Assembly (NCBI GenBank): GCA_043801855.1
Contig: JAZDLQ010000052.1
Span: 1-35,473, forward strand
Length of the DNA: 35,473 bases
Reading direction: 5' to 3'
From: CAYTWW01 sp043801855
Lineage (GTDB): Archaea; Nanobdellota; Nanobdellia; Woesearchaeales; GW2011-AR15
Shown here: positions 1 through 6,052 of the stretch, one piece after another
Numbering within the stretch: position 1 is the first letter of the stretch
How the letters are laid out: every line of letters starts with the position of its first letter
Made by a program: the position numbers and the translations under genes
Notes under the pieces: model-generated
What the model was told of the DNA's origin: nothing
Database searches by the model: none
Seen by the model: only the letters and a program-made list of their open reading frames with translations

Positions 1-157
1 TTTTCAGGAGTGATTTGCTCCTAAACAAGGTTTATCCGCAAATCCTCGAAAACTCACATCTCGAATTTTTGCATGAGGATTTTTTGTGAGGGTAGATTAC
101 CTAACCGCTCTCAAAAAATCACTCGCAAAAACAACCTAACACGGTTAGGTTGAATAT
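1..157 (+). repeat. Structured intermodule repeat, copy 1 (left end outside window)
   Basis: The core GGTAGATTACCTAACC lies at 91-106. It is the loop of a hairpin whose arms (about 78-90 and 107-119) match with one mismatch. After an A-rich spacer comes the terminal palindrome AACCTAAC-ACG-GTTAGGTT (133-151), then GAATATT. The left part (about 5-50) contains a second hairpin, GATTTGC paired with GCAAATC. Compared with copies 2 and 5 the left module is the same, but both stems carry different, mutually compensated bases. No ORF is supported here. Confidence 0.85.
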
Positions 158-162
158 TACTC

Positions 163-244
163 AGATTCTCGACGAGAAAAAGCGTTTACTTTTTACTAAG
201 ATTATCTGTTCCAGATGCAATCTGTTAACATGAATCGAGAATCT
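163..244. other. Gene-less module N1 bounded by its own inverted repeat
   Basis: This 82-nt stretch lies between repeat copies 1 and 2. Its first ten bases, AGATTCTCGA (163-172), are the exact reverse complement of its last ten, TCGAGAATCT (235-244), which abut the TGCGTC that opens copy 2. No ORF fits inside. It could be a remnant of a deleted module or a non-coding one. Confidence 0.6.
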
Positions 245-426
245 TGCGTCATACTTTCTCGCTGTTCGTTTTCAGGAGTGATTTGCTACTAAACGAGGTT
301 TATCCGCAAATCCTCGAAAACTTCACATCTCGAATTTTTTCATCACGAAATTTTGCTCGGTAGATTACCTAACCGGAGTCAAAATTTCTCTGGAAAAAGA
401 TCCATAACAACGTTATGTGCAATAAT
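245..426 (+). repeat. Structured intermodule repeat, copy 2
   Basis: This is a full-length copy of about 182 bp. It opens with TGCGTCATAC (245), continues with the GATTTGC/GCAAATCCTCGA hairpin, and has stem GAAATTTTGCTC (347-358) paired with GAGTCAAAATTTC (376-388) around the core GGTAGATTACCTAACC (359-374). The terminal palindrome is CATAAC-AAC-GTTATG (403-417), followed by TGCAATAATA. The stem bases differ completely from copy 1 while pairing is kept. Confidence 0.88.
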
Positions 427-496
427 ACGTCAGCGACCTCATTTTCAATCATTAAATTTATTAGTTCATCTCAATATTAGTTAATATAATAAAAAA

Positions 497-910
497 ATGG
501 CAGAAAAATACTATTTAGACACTTCAATCTGGATGGACTACTATGAAGACCGCAAAGACCCGTCTAATGATATTGGCGAATATGCTTTTAGACTACTATG
601 TAAATTATTGGCAACAAAAAGCAGGATAGTTGTGTCATCTTTTTCACTAAGAGAATTGGAAGTTACATACTCGTTTGACAAAATACGAGGACTTGCGCGC
701 CCATTTGAAAAACAGATGGAAAAAGTTGATGTTTCTGATAAACAAAGAGAAGAGGCAAAAAGAATTGCTGATGAAAGAAATGTCCCAAAAGGAGATGCTT
801 TGCATGCAATTCTTGCGAGAGATAATAAAGCAGTGCTTATTTCAAGAGATAAACACTTCCAAGTACTGAAAGATATCTGTGATGTTGTAAAACCAGAAGA
901 TCTTATTTAA
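497..910 (+). CDS. PIN-domain toxin, VapC-like RNase
   Basis: A 137-residue protein with the PIN nuclease layout. The acidic residues expected to bind Mg2+/Mn2+ are Asp8 in YYLDTSIW, Glu53 in LRELE, Asp100 in KGDALHAI and Asp118 in SRDKHF. The length is typical of VapC toxins, which cleave tRNA or rRNA when not neutralised. The likely partner is the RHH gene at 903-1163, which is convergent and overlaps its 3' end by 8 bp. That arrangement is unusual, because VapBC pairs are normally co-directional. The ATG at 497 follows an AT-rich leader with no clear Shine-Dalgarno, so it may be leaderless. The PIN assignment is firm; toxin function is inferred. Confidence 0.85.
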   Translation: MAEKYYLDTSIWMDYYEDRKDPSNDIGEYAFRLLCKLLATKSRIVVSSFSLRELEVTYSFDKIRGLARPFEKQMEKVDVSDKQREEAKRIADERNVPKGDALHAILARDNKAVLISRDKHFQVLKDICDVVKPEDLI

Positions 911-1163
911 GTTTTTTCTCGAATTCATCGAATACTTTCTCACGTATCCTGTCTCTTTCATCATCACTTGTTTTTTTAGGAGCTTTACCTCTTAACTTAC
1001 TTAAATCAATCATCGCTTGTCTTAATTTAACTTCTTCAACTTTTTCCCTTAATGCTGATCTAATAAATTCAGTCCTATTTTGAAAGCCTGCTTTTTTTGC
1101 TGTATTATCTACATCTTCCAAGAAATCCTGTTCCATCTTGAAGGTAACGAGTTCAGTTGTCAT
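903..1163 (-). CDS. Ribbon-helix-helix (CopG-like) antitoxin/regulator
   Basis: An 86-residue protein. Residues about 4-45 (ELVTFKMEQDFLEDVD, then FQNRTEFIRSALREK) show the RHH pattern: one beta strand and two helices, with the typical R-T-E-F-I-R-x-A-L-R-E helix. The charged C-terminal half is the part expected to wrap the toxin. RHH proteins bind DNA as dimers and repress their own promoter. A perfect palindrome, AGTGTATATACACT, lies 7-20 nt upstream of the start codon and is the obvious operator. Its 3' end overlaps the PIN gene on the other strand, so the two transcripts are antisense to each other at their tails. Confidence 0.82.
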   Translation of the reverse strand: MTTELVTFKMEQDFLEDVDNTAKKAGFQNRTEFIRSALREKVEEVKLRQAMIDLSKLRGKAPKKTSDDERDRIREKVFDEFEKKLK

Positions 1164-1169
1164 ATTAAT

Positions 1170-1195
1170 AGTGTATATACACTTTATATATAAAT
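1170..1195 (-). promoter_or_regulatory. Operator palindrome and TATA-like box of the RHH antitoxin
   Basis: AGTGTATATACACT (1170-1183) is a perfect 14-bp palindrome. It is followed on the upstream side by TTTATATATAAA (1184-1195), a good archaeal TATA box about 21-32 nt before the minus-strand ATG. A repressor bound here would block transcription initiation. Confidence 0.65.
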
Positions 1196-1244
1196 TTTTC
1201 TGCCATTTTTCATTTGATTAAAGAAAAATATACAATAAATCTAA

Positions 1245-1394
1245 CGTTGTTCGGTCGCCGACATATTACTTCTGCGGTTTTGCTTCGCAAAATCCTCGAC
1301 CTCGCCAATGATGAAAATTCTCAGTCGGTAGATTACCTAGCCACACTGAGAATTTTCGTCGGCTCGGGCACATAACAAGGTTATGCTCAATATG
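1245..1394 (+). repeat. Structured intermodule repeat, copy 3
   Basis: The core is GGTAGATTACCTAGCC (1327-1342). The stem GATGAAAATTCTCAGT (1310-1325) pairs with ACTGAGAATTTTCGTC (1345-1360) at 15 of 16 positions, the other being a G-U type pair. This is another wholly different stem sequence around the same loop. The upstream hairpin is GGTTTTGC-TTC-GCAAAATCC. The terminal palindrome is CATAAC-AAG-GTTATG (1371-1385), followed by CTCAATA. Confidence 0.88.
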
Positions 1395-1438
1395 ACTACG
1401 ACGAGCCTTAATTGATATAGATGAGTGACATTCAATTT

Positions 1439-1524
1439 GTATACATTGTATACTTTGTAAGCATTAACTCTATTATATGAATATATAAAAAAGAAATATT
1501 TATATATTTGTATACGTTGTATAC
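1439..1524 (+). promoter_or_regulatory. Two GTATAC-nnn-GTATAC operator sites upstream of module B genes
   Basis: GTATACATTGTATAC (1439-1453) and GTATACGTTGTATAC (1510-1524) are near-identical 15-bp sites. The second ends 5 nt before the ATG at 1530. TTTATATATTTG between them (about 1499-1510) may be the TATA box of a leaderless transcript. The same GTATAC half-site occurs before the RelB gene at 8178. Confidence 0.65.
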
Positions 1525-1529
1525 ATAGT

Positions 1530-2471
1530 ATGCTTAAAAAAACATCTAATGAAGAGAGTAAGAGTAGTGAAAAAGAAGAAATTTCAACTTTAAAAGAAGA
1601 AATTGTAAAATCTCTCATTAATTTGAGGAATCTGCAAGCACATTCAAATACGGATTTAAACACTCAGAGACTATTTCTGTCAATATTACAAAAAGGCATA
1701 AACAATTACATTTCCTATCCATTAGATAAACATGAGATAACTAATAATAATCTTAATTCATATTTATCGATGTCTAACAAGGCAGATACAATGGTAAGAA
1801 TTTCAAGATTGACAAAAAATAATTTAAAAAACCTAATGAAACCTGAGGAAACATATGATGAGTTAATCTCTAGGCTTATTCTATTTTACGATAGTTACAA
1901 AAATGAATTAGAAAGTTTAAAGTCTCAGAATACGTTAATAGATTTTGTTACAGAAGAGTTCCAGCGCCAAAGAAAAACATTAACTTACTATCAGGATATT
2001 AAGATTGAATATTCTTATAATATTCCAAACAAATTATTTAGTCCAAAATTTATATTTAAGCTTGAGATTGATAATATTTTACATAAAGGTGTACCTATGA
2101 ATAAAGAAGAAGGAATAAAGCTTCTATTAATTGTCAGTTTAGTTAAATCCTTAAAAAAATTAGTAAATTCAAATAACATTGATGAAATACTAAAAAAGAA
2201 AGAAATCGCTTTAGAAGATAAGGCTCAACTAATCCGAACAAACTATCTAATATATTTCAAAATTCTTTATTTAGTCATTAACAAAAATTCAAAAAAGAAA
2301 TATCTTTCGGAGGATGAATTACTTACGGAAGATTATTGGAAACGTGTGTATGGCTATTATGAATTATCTGATTATTCTTTTGATATGGATATTAAACGTA
2401 AACTCAATCAATTTGAGGCTGAAATACGTCAATTTAATATAAATTCAGAGAATATTAATTATCGTGTTTAA
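1530..2471 (+). CDS. Unknown protein with an antitoxin-type RHH segment, gene 1 of module B
   Basis: A 313-residue, Lys/Glu/Asn-rich soluble protein that I do not recognise over its full length. Residues 1-35 are charged and likely helical. Residues 88-124 (MVRISRLTKNNLKNLM, then EETYDELISRLILFYDSYK) look like the short VapB/DUF7557-type segment found in archaeal antitoxins: strand, Lys-rich helix, then E-T-Y-D-E-L-I-x-x-L. The RelB-like protein at 7939-8178 has the same pattern, and both genes are preceded by GTATAC sites, which supports a DNA-binding, autorepressing role. The C-terminal 190 residues are unassigned. The start is 5 nt after an operator and has no Shine-Dalgarno, so leaderless translation is likely. 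The next gene begins one base after this stop codon. Confidence 0.6.
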   Translation: MLKKTSNEESKSSEKEEISTLKEEIVKSLINLRNLQAHSNTDLNTQRLFLSILQKGINNYISYPLDKHEITNNNLNSYLSMSNKADTMVRISRLTKNNLKNLMKPEETYDELISRLILFYDSYKNELESLKSQNTLIDFVTEEFQRQRKTLTYYQDIKIEYSYNIPNKLFSPKFIFKLEIDNILHKGVPMNKEEGIKLLLIVSLVKSLKKLVNSNNIDEILKKKEIALEDKAQLIRTNYLIYFKILYLVINKNSKKKYLSEDELLTEDYWKRVYGYYELSDYSFDMDIKRKLNQFEAEIRQFNINSENINYRV

Positions 2472-2472
2472 A

Positions 2473-3258
2473 ATGGATTATTTACCTGATTTAAGATTAA
2501 TAGAACGAGCTAGAACAACAAACGAAGTTTACCCAGGTGAGGATTTTGAAGTAGTGTTAATAACCAAACTTAATGAAACTACAAAAACTTATGAGATCTC
2601 ATTAAGTGCAGAAAGAAAGAGAGATAGCTCCTCTTTTCGCTTAGAGACAAGAATTGCGTTGGAGAAACATGTAAAGGATAAAGGACATGAATATCCTCAT
2701 CTACAAATTGATAACTTCACAACTGATGAAGAGATTTTGAAACTTGGTACATTACATGTGACACTTTTAGTGGAAAATGAAGACCAACTTAATCAATGTT
2801 GCAACGGATTTGTTTATTCTCTAAGCGAAATAATTCCCATTATTGAAGATATATTTCAGAAAAAAGTTAATTTAAAAGATTATTTTTTTAATAGTTCACC
2901 ATTAAACGCTCTTTCAAAGGATAAAATAACTCTTCAAGGTCTTATTTATAAATCTTTTTTATTGAATAGGGCTTTGCTTGAAGGAAAACAAATAGATTTA
3001 ATAGAATATTTAGGAAAAAAATCAGAACCTACTCTAAATACTGGAAATTATTTCAAAGTTTTAAAAATATTAGTTGCGATGAGGGTATTATCACCTTTAA
3101 TGCTTAAACCTATATTAGATTTAATTTATAAGGATAAATCAATAAGAACGGAATGTAAGAATTTTAGTACTTCTAAAGCTATAACTCTTTTAACACAAAA
3201 AAGTCAAAAAGAATTGATTCATTATAGCCGAGATCAATTTATTAAAGATTTTAACTAG
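2473..3258 (+). CDS. Unknown protein, gene 2 of module B
   Basis: A 261-residue protein (264 if the in-frame GTG at 2464 is used). The ATG at 2473 is preferred because it follows the upstream TAA by one base (TAA-A-ATG), a translational-coupling arrangement. The N-terminal 100 residues alternate as a beta-rich domain (FEVVLITKL, TYEISLSAER, LHVTLLV). They carry a conserved-looking histidine cluster, GHEYPHL, near residues 71-77. The remainder is helical. There is no signal peptide or membrane span, and no family is recognised. As the second gene of a repeat-bounded module among TA modules, behind a gene with antitoxin-type DNA-binding sequence, it is a candidate toxin or effector. That is inference from context only. 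Confidence 0.55.
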   Translation: MDYLPDLRLIERARTTNEVYPGEDFEVVLITKLNETTKTYEISLSAERKRDSSSFRLETRIALEKHVKDKGHEYPHLQIDNFTTDEEILKLGTLHVTLLVENEDQLNQCCNGFVYSLSEIIPIIEDIFQKKVNLKDYFFNSSPLNALSKDKITLQGLIYKSFLLNRALLEGKQIDLIEYLGKKSEPTLNTGNYFKVLKILVAMRVLSPLMLKPILDLIYKDKSIRTECKNFSTSKAITLLTQKSQKELIHYSRDQFIKDFN

Positions 3259-3295
3259 TTGTTTTTCTATCTGAATTTTGAATGTCACTCTCCCG

Positions 3296-3373
3296 AAAGC
3301 TTACGCTTGATTGTTTACTACGATTATCAGCTCGGAAAAAAGTGCATAACGAGGTTATGCATAATTATTACTC
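3296..3373 (+). repeat. Degenerate structured repeat, copy 4
   Basis: Only the right-hand end is clear: GCATAAC-GAG-GTTATGC (3344-3360), a perfect 7-bp hairpin, followed by ATAATTATTA. The conserved core loop is missing. CTCGGAAAAAAGT upstream resembles the spacer of copies 2 and 6. It separates module B from the gene-less module N2. Confidence 0.65.
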
Positions 3374-3388
3374 ATAATTTTTGTGATA

Positions 3389-3462
3389 GTGCACCATAAA
3401 ATAAAACTAAAATCCGAAGGCAATTTTTAAGGAAAAAATGAAAATTGCCGTTTATGTTGCAC
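3389..3462. other. Gene-less module N2: nested long hairpin, possible structured RNA or DNA element
   Basis: Outer arms GTGCACCATAAA (3389-3400) and TTTATGTTGCAC (3451-3462) pair at 11 of 12 positions. Inner arms GGCAATTTT (3419-3427) and AAAATTGCC (3441-3449) pair perfectly. The stretch lies between repeat copies 4 and 5 and has no credible ORF. It could be a small non-coding RNA or the fused ends of a deleted module. No promoter was identified. Confidence 0.45.
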
Positions 3463-3477
3463 GTGAAGAAATGTTCC

Positions 3478-3658
3478 TGCGTCATAACTTTCTCGCTGCT
3501 CGTTCTCAGGAGTGATTTGCTTCAAAACATGGTTTATCCGCAAATCCTCGAGAATTTCACGACTCGAACTTTTTCATCACGAAATTTTGCTTGGTAGATT
3601 ACCTAACCGCTCTCAGGTTTGCGCTCGGCTGGGAATCCTAACAAGGTTATGTATAATC
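3478..3658 (+). repeat. Structured repeat, copy 5 (mosaic halves)
   Basis: A full-length copy opening TGCGTCATAAC (3478) with the core at 3593-3608. Its left half (GAAATTTTGCTT) is nearly that of copies 2 and 6, but its right half (CTCTCAGGTTTGCGC) is unrelated to theirs, so the stem no longer pairs. The terminal palindrome is also mismatched: CCTAAC-AAG-GTTATG (3638-3652). It looks like a recombinant between two repeat types. Confidence 0.85.
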
Positions 3659-3691
3659 GAAAGAAAGACCTACTAAAAGAAATAGCGAAAA

Positions 3692-4205
3692 CTATGGCTT
3701 TACTAACAACTTGATTTGATCTGTTGAAAAAACATTTACCGATTTTTGCTCTTTTAGTTTTTTATCGTTAGACCAAATCCCACATTTCAATTTTAAAGCT
3801 AAAGCAAAATACATTGCATCATTTGGGTCAGGCGAAATCTTTTTTGCTTCTGTCATAAATTTGGAATATTCTTCTTCCGGTACAACTTCTATAATCTCTT
3901 GAAGAACGTGCATAATCTGAATAAATTTTTCCCTTGTTCTATGTGTTTTTTTCAAAATTTCCTTTTCATATTTGAAGAATTCCTGGACAATGAAATCTGC
4001 AGTGAATAATTTTAGATGTTCATCAAATGTCAAGAACCGCCGGGCTGAAGCCCAGGGCATGTTCTTGAGCACGCCGGAAATTCTGGCTTACCGATGGCTG
4101 AAGCCACAGTTTACGCCATTGAATTTCCGAGCGTATCAATTCAATAGTAATGCTATTTTTTATAAGTGCAGAAAAAAGAATATTTGCATCTAATATTAGT
4201 TCCAT
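3692..4205 (-). pseudogene. PIN-domain toxin gene disrupted by a 99-bp palindromic insertion
   Basis: The N-terminal part begins at 4205 with MELILDANILFSALIK, containing the first PIN Asp (residue 6). The rest reads LTFDEHLKLF...ADFIVQEF, SPDPNDAMYFALALK and IWSNDKKLKEQ, which supply the later acidic PIN residues and end at 3692. The two parts are in different frames, separated by a G+C-richer insert at about 4030-4128. Removing the insert would rejoin the protein near ELIRS/LTFDEH. The intact protein would be about 135 residues, typical of archaeal VapC. The antitoxin at 4211-4432 is still intact, leaving an orphan antitoxin. A toxin without its catalytic N-terminus should be inactive. Confidence 0.8.
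4030..4128. mobile_element. Small palindromic (MITE-like) insertion
   Basis: Two imperfect hairpins lie side by side. The first is TCAAGAAC (4030) ... GGGCTGAAGCCC ... GTTCTTGA (4061-4068). The second is GGAAATTC (4076) ... TGGCTGAAGCCA ... GAATTTCC (4121-4128). It is richer in G+C than its surroundings. Paired subterminal hairpins with a GGCTGAAGCC centre are seen at the ends of IS200/IS605-type elements, so this may be a non-autonomous derivative; that is inference. No second copy was seen in the window. Confidence 0.6.
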
Positions 4206-4210
4206 GCTTT

Positions 4211-4432
4211 TTACGCCTTATGACGTTTCATTGCTTTCATACTTACTTCTTTTCCGAATGTTAATGCGTCTTCCTCCGTTAATTCACTGTCTTTAGTGAA
4301 TTCCTTGAATTTTTCCATCATCAGCACTTTTTTCTTTATTGCTTCTCTAGCTACTGCACTCCAGTTCATTTCAGGAAACATATCCATTGCATTCTTCAAA
4401 TCTTGTGGAACAGCTAATGTTATACTTACCAT
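4211..4432 (-). CDS. RHH/VapB-like antitoxin
   Basis: A 73-residue protein starting at the ATG at 4432. A GTG at 4441 is in frame, but AGGTG just upstream of the ATG gives a well-spaced Shine-Dalgarno. VSITLAVPQDLKNAM followed by WSAVAREAIKKKV is the RHH pattern of archaeal VapB proteins; the C-terminal tail (SELTEEDALTFGKEV) is the usual toxin-binding region. It lies 5 bp upstream of, and co-directional with, the PIN gene at 3692-4205, the standard antitoxin-first order. Since that toxin is broken, this gene is probably a surviving orphan. ATTTAAATAT about 35 nt upstream could be its TATA box. Confidence 0.8.
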   Translation of the reverse strand: MVSITLAVPQDLKNAMDMFPEMNWSAVAREAIKKKVLMMEKFKEFTKDSELTEEDALTFGKEVSMKAMKRHKA

Positions 4433-4525
4433 AGATATCACCTTACGTTTATTATGTGTAATATGTTTAAATATTTAAAGATTGTGTTTTAGTTTTCGCC
4501 GTCTATTCTTTTAGTGGAAGTGACT

Positions 4526-4689
4526 TGCGTCCTCTATGAAACGGTCTTTCTTTCGACTCCTGCGTTCCTCGTCTCGTTTCACTCGCTCGGTACTCGGCTT
4601 TTTCATCACGAAATTTCGCTCGGTAGATTACCTAACCTGAGTCAAAATTTCTCTGGAAAAAGAAGCATAACGAGGTTATGCTCAATAAA
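4526..4689 (+). repeat. Structured repeat, copy 6
   Basis: It opens with TGCGTC (4526). The stem GAAATTTCGCTC pairs with GAGTCAAAATTTC around the core GGTAGATTACCTAACC (4622-4637). The terminal palindrome is GCATAAC-GAG-GTTATGC (4665-4681), followed by TCAATAA. The left third differs from copies 2 and 5. No gene is seen in the 4442-4763 interval apart from this copy and the module ends. Confidence 0.85.
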
Positions 4690-4763
4690 TCCACGTCGGG
4701 CTAACAGATAGGAGACAATTTCTAACTATTGAAAGGGGCGAGAACTATCCTCTTATTACAAAC

Positions 4764-5027
4764 CTATTTGTTCGAATACTTCTCATAAAACTGCATTATT
4801 TCATCTGTTTTTTCAGAATTGAGAGAATAATGTATTTCCCCTGTTTTCTTAGCTGGTATTAACCATCCATCTTTTACTAATTCATCGATGGCTTTATGAG
4901 TTATTTTTTCTCCACGCAAATGCTTTGGAAGCCCATTAAGGATATTTTCAGTATGAGAACCACCCCATTTTCTCCACATGACTAATTTTCGAATTATCCA
5001 TGCTTTTATCTCTAATGTTGTGTCCAC
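4764..5027 (-). CDS. Small putative winged-helix protein
   Basis: An 87-residue protein. The segment W-G-G-S-H-T-E-N-I, GLPKHLRG, then KAIDELVKDGWLIPAKKTGEIHYSLN resembles a family of short archaeal proteins with a winged-helix-like end: recognition helix, then the K-T-G-E-x-H-Y-S-L-N wing. The function is unknown. The start is GTG at 5027 with no Shine-Dalgarno. It is divergent from the winged-helix gene at 5142, and the 114-bp gap contains a perfect palindrome. Given the neighbouring TA modules, the two may form a regulator/effector pair; that is inference. Confidence 0.6.
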   Translation of the reverse strand: MDTTLEIKAWIIRKLVMWRKWGGSHTENILNGLPKHLRGEKITHKAIDELVKDGWLIPAKKTGEIHYSLNSEKTDEIMQFYEKYSNK

Positions 5028-5073
5028 AAATACTATTTGATTAAACTCGTTAATATATTTTTCTTGCTGTGAC

Positions 5074-5089
5074 GAGACAATATTGTCTC
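5074..5089. promoter_or_regulatory. Perfect 16-bp operator palindrome between divergent genes
   Basis: GAGACAATATTGTCTC is fully palindromic and lies between the start codons at 5027 (minus) and 5142 (plus). It is followed by TATA-like ATTTAAATATTTA (5101-5113) for the plus-strand gene. It is the probable binding site of one of the two winged-helix proteins. Part of it (GAGACAAT) also recurs in the module's terminal repeat, GGAGACAATTTC. Confidence 0.7.
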
Positions 5090-5141
5090 AAAATAGAAAT
5101 ATTTAAATATTTACTCAAGTTACAGTATTTAGTGATGCCAA

Positions 5142-5492
5142 ATGGAAAACAAATCATTATTCATTGAATTTATGGGAGATTCTCCAACAATTAGAATATT
5201 AGATTACTTATTGACAGAAAGAGAACTTGATTTCTCAATAACTGACATGGCTGATAATGCAGGAATTGGAAGAGCTACACTTTACCGACTTTGGAGCAAT
5301 CTAATAAAAAGCAAAATAATCATGCCAACAAGAACTATTGGAAAAGCAAAATTGTTTAAGCTGAACGTTGAAAATCTTAAGATAAAAAAATTAATGGAAA
5401 TATATGATATGTTAGTGATGGATGAATTAAAAAAGCACTCGTCTACACCATTAAAAAATTCCCAGAATAATAGTGTAGAAGCAACAGCTTAG
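5142..5492 (+). CDS. ArsR-like winged-helix regulator / antitoxin
   Basis: A 116-residue protein. IRILDYLLTE, LDFSITDMADNAGIGRATLYRLW and KIIMPTRTIGKAKLFKLN form a clear winged helix at residues about 15-85. It is the type common in archaeal two-gene modules, with recognition helix G-x-G-R-A-T-L-Y-R-L-W and wing residues IGKAKLFKL. The C-terminus after about residue 97 is a polar tail. It is divergent from the gene at 4764-5027, and the palindrome at 5074-5089 is the likely operator. Autorepression and an antitoxin role are inferred. Confidence 0.75.
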   Translation: MENKSLFIEFMGDSPTIRILDYLLTERELDFSITDMADNAGIGRATLYRLWSNLIKSKIIMPTRTIGKAKLFKLNVENLKIKKLMEIYDMLVMDELKKHSSTPLKNSQNNSVEATA

Positions 5493-5589
5493 AGACTATA
5501 TTTATTTTAACTTCTTTTTTGTTCTCGCCCCCTCAATGTACTATTTTCATTGCTCACTGTGTTCGTTTGATTAAACGAAATTGTCTCCT

Positions 5590-5770
5590 TAACGTATTTA
5601 CACTATGTATCGCTTCGCTAACCGGAAAACGCCCTGCGTGGATTTACTCCTTCGTCGCCAGTCAAGCTGACTTACTCGGTCGGCTCACGAGGTTGGGGTG
5701 TGTCGGCAGATTACCTAGCCAGAGTCGAAATTTCTCTGGAAGAAGATACATAACAAGGTTAGGTTGAATA
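5590..5770 (+). repeat. Structured repeat, copy 7 (mosaic halves)
   Basis: The core variant is GGCAGATTACCTAGCC (5705-5720). The first three and last three bases changed together (GGT/ACC to GGC/GCC), showing that they pair. The right half, GAGTCGAAATTTCTCTGG, is that of copies 2 and 6, but the left half (GGTTGGGGTGTGTC) is not its partner. The terminal palindrome is CATAAC-AAG-GTTAGG (5749-5763), the reciprocal mismatch of copy 5. The 5493-5803 interval holds no gene. Confidence 0.8.
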
Positions 5771-5803
5771 GAAAAAGGGCAAATAAAAAATGATTGGCAA
5801 AAA

Positions 5804-6052
5804 CTACTGCTCGTCTTTATGATAGATGTCTAAGAAAATTAAAATATTCTCTGCTTGATTGTATGAATAAGATATTCTGAAAGGTGAAACATATAATTCG
5901 CGAGTACCTTTTCGGCTGTATCTCATTGGTTTGCCAATTTCTGGATTCTCAACTATCTTTTTTACCTGTTTGATTATTCGTTCCTTAAGAGAATTATCTT
6001 TAATTTTCGCAATTGTCTTAAGAAAGCCTGGTTCTCTTCTAATCTCTAGCAT
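5804..6052 (-). CDS. RelE/ParE-family toxin
   Basis: An 82-residue protein with the compact RelE fold pattern: LEIRREPGFLKTIAKI, helices to about residue 37, KPMRYSRKGTRELYVSPFRISYSY, and a final LIFLDIYHKDEQ with the C-terminal H-K-D-E-Q. RelE-type toxins cleave mRNA in the ribosome A site. The basic Lys/Arg and aromatic Tyr residues in strands 3-4 and the tail are the usual functional positions. Its start overlaps the AbrB antitoxin's stop by 7 bp, so translation is probably coupled. Confidence 0.85.
   Translation of the reverse strand: MLEIRREPGFLKTIAKIKDNSLKERIIKQVKKIVENPEIGKPMRYSRKGTRELYVSPFRISYSYNQAENILIFLDIYHKDEQ

Larger units (their letters stand above)
429..1262. other. Module A (PIN toxin + RHH antitoxin) with private terminal inverted repeat
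   Basis: The module runs between repeat copies 2 and 3. GTCAGCGACC at 429-438 pairs with GGTCGCCGAC at 1253-1262 (9 of 10). The arms lie just inside the two flanking repeat copies and match each other, whereas the sequences on either side of a single repeat copy do not. The module holds the convergent genes at 497-910 and 903-1163. Confidence 0.6.
1423..3290. other. Module B (unrecognised two-gene unit) with a perfect 13-bp terminal inverted repeat
   Basis: GAGTGACATTCAA (1423-1435) is the exact reverse complement of TTGAATGTCACTC (3278-3290). The arms lie just inside repeat copies 3 and 4 and enclose the two co-directional genes at 1530-2471 and 2473-3258. Confidence 0.75.
3672..4515. other. 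Module C (broken PIN toxin + RHH antitoxin) with private terminal inverted repeat
   Basis: The left arm 3672-3694 (ACTAAAAGAA-A-TAG then CGAAAACTA) matches the reverse complement of 4490-4515 in two blocks separated by a small gap (TAGTTTTCG, then CTATTCTTTTAGT). The left arm overlaps the stop codon of the PIN gene. Confidence 0.65.
4711..5588. other. Module D (divergent winged-helix genes) with two-block terminal inverted repeat
   Basis: The outer arms are GGAGACAATTTC (4711-4722) and GAAATTGTCTCC (5577-5588). The inner arms are GGGGCGAGAAC (4735-4745) and GTTCTCGCCCC (5521-5531). Both pairs are perfect and correctly nested. They lie just inside repeat copies 6 and 7. Confidence 0.75.

Noticed and set aside
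1337..1663. Minus-strand open frame over the module B promoter
   Set aside because: It overlaps repeat copy 3, the GTATAC operators and the start of a better gene, and has low-complexity composition.
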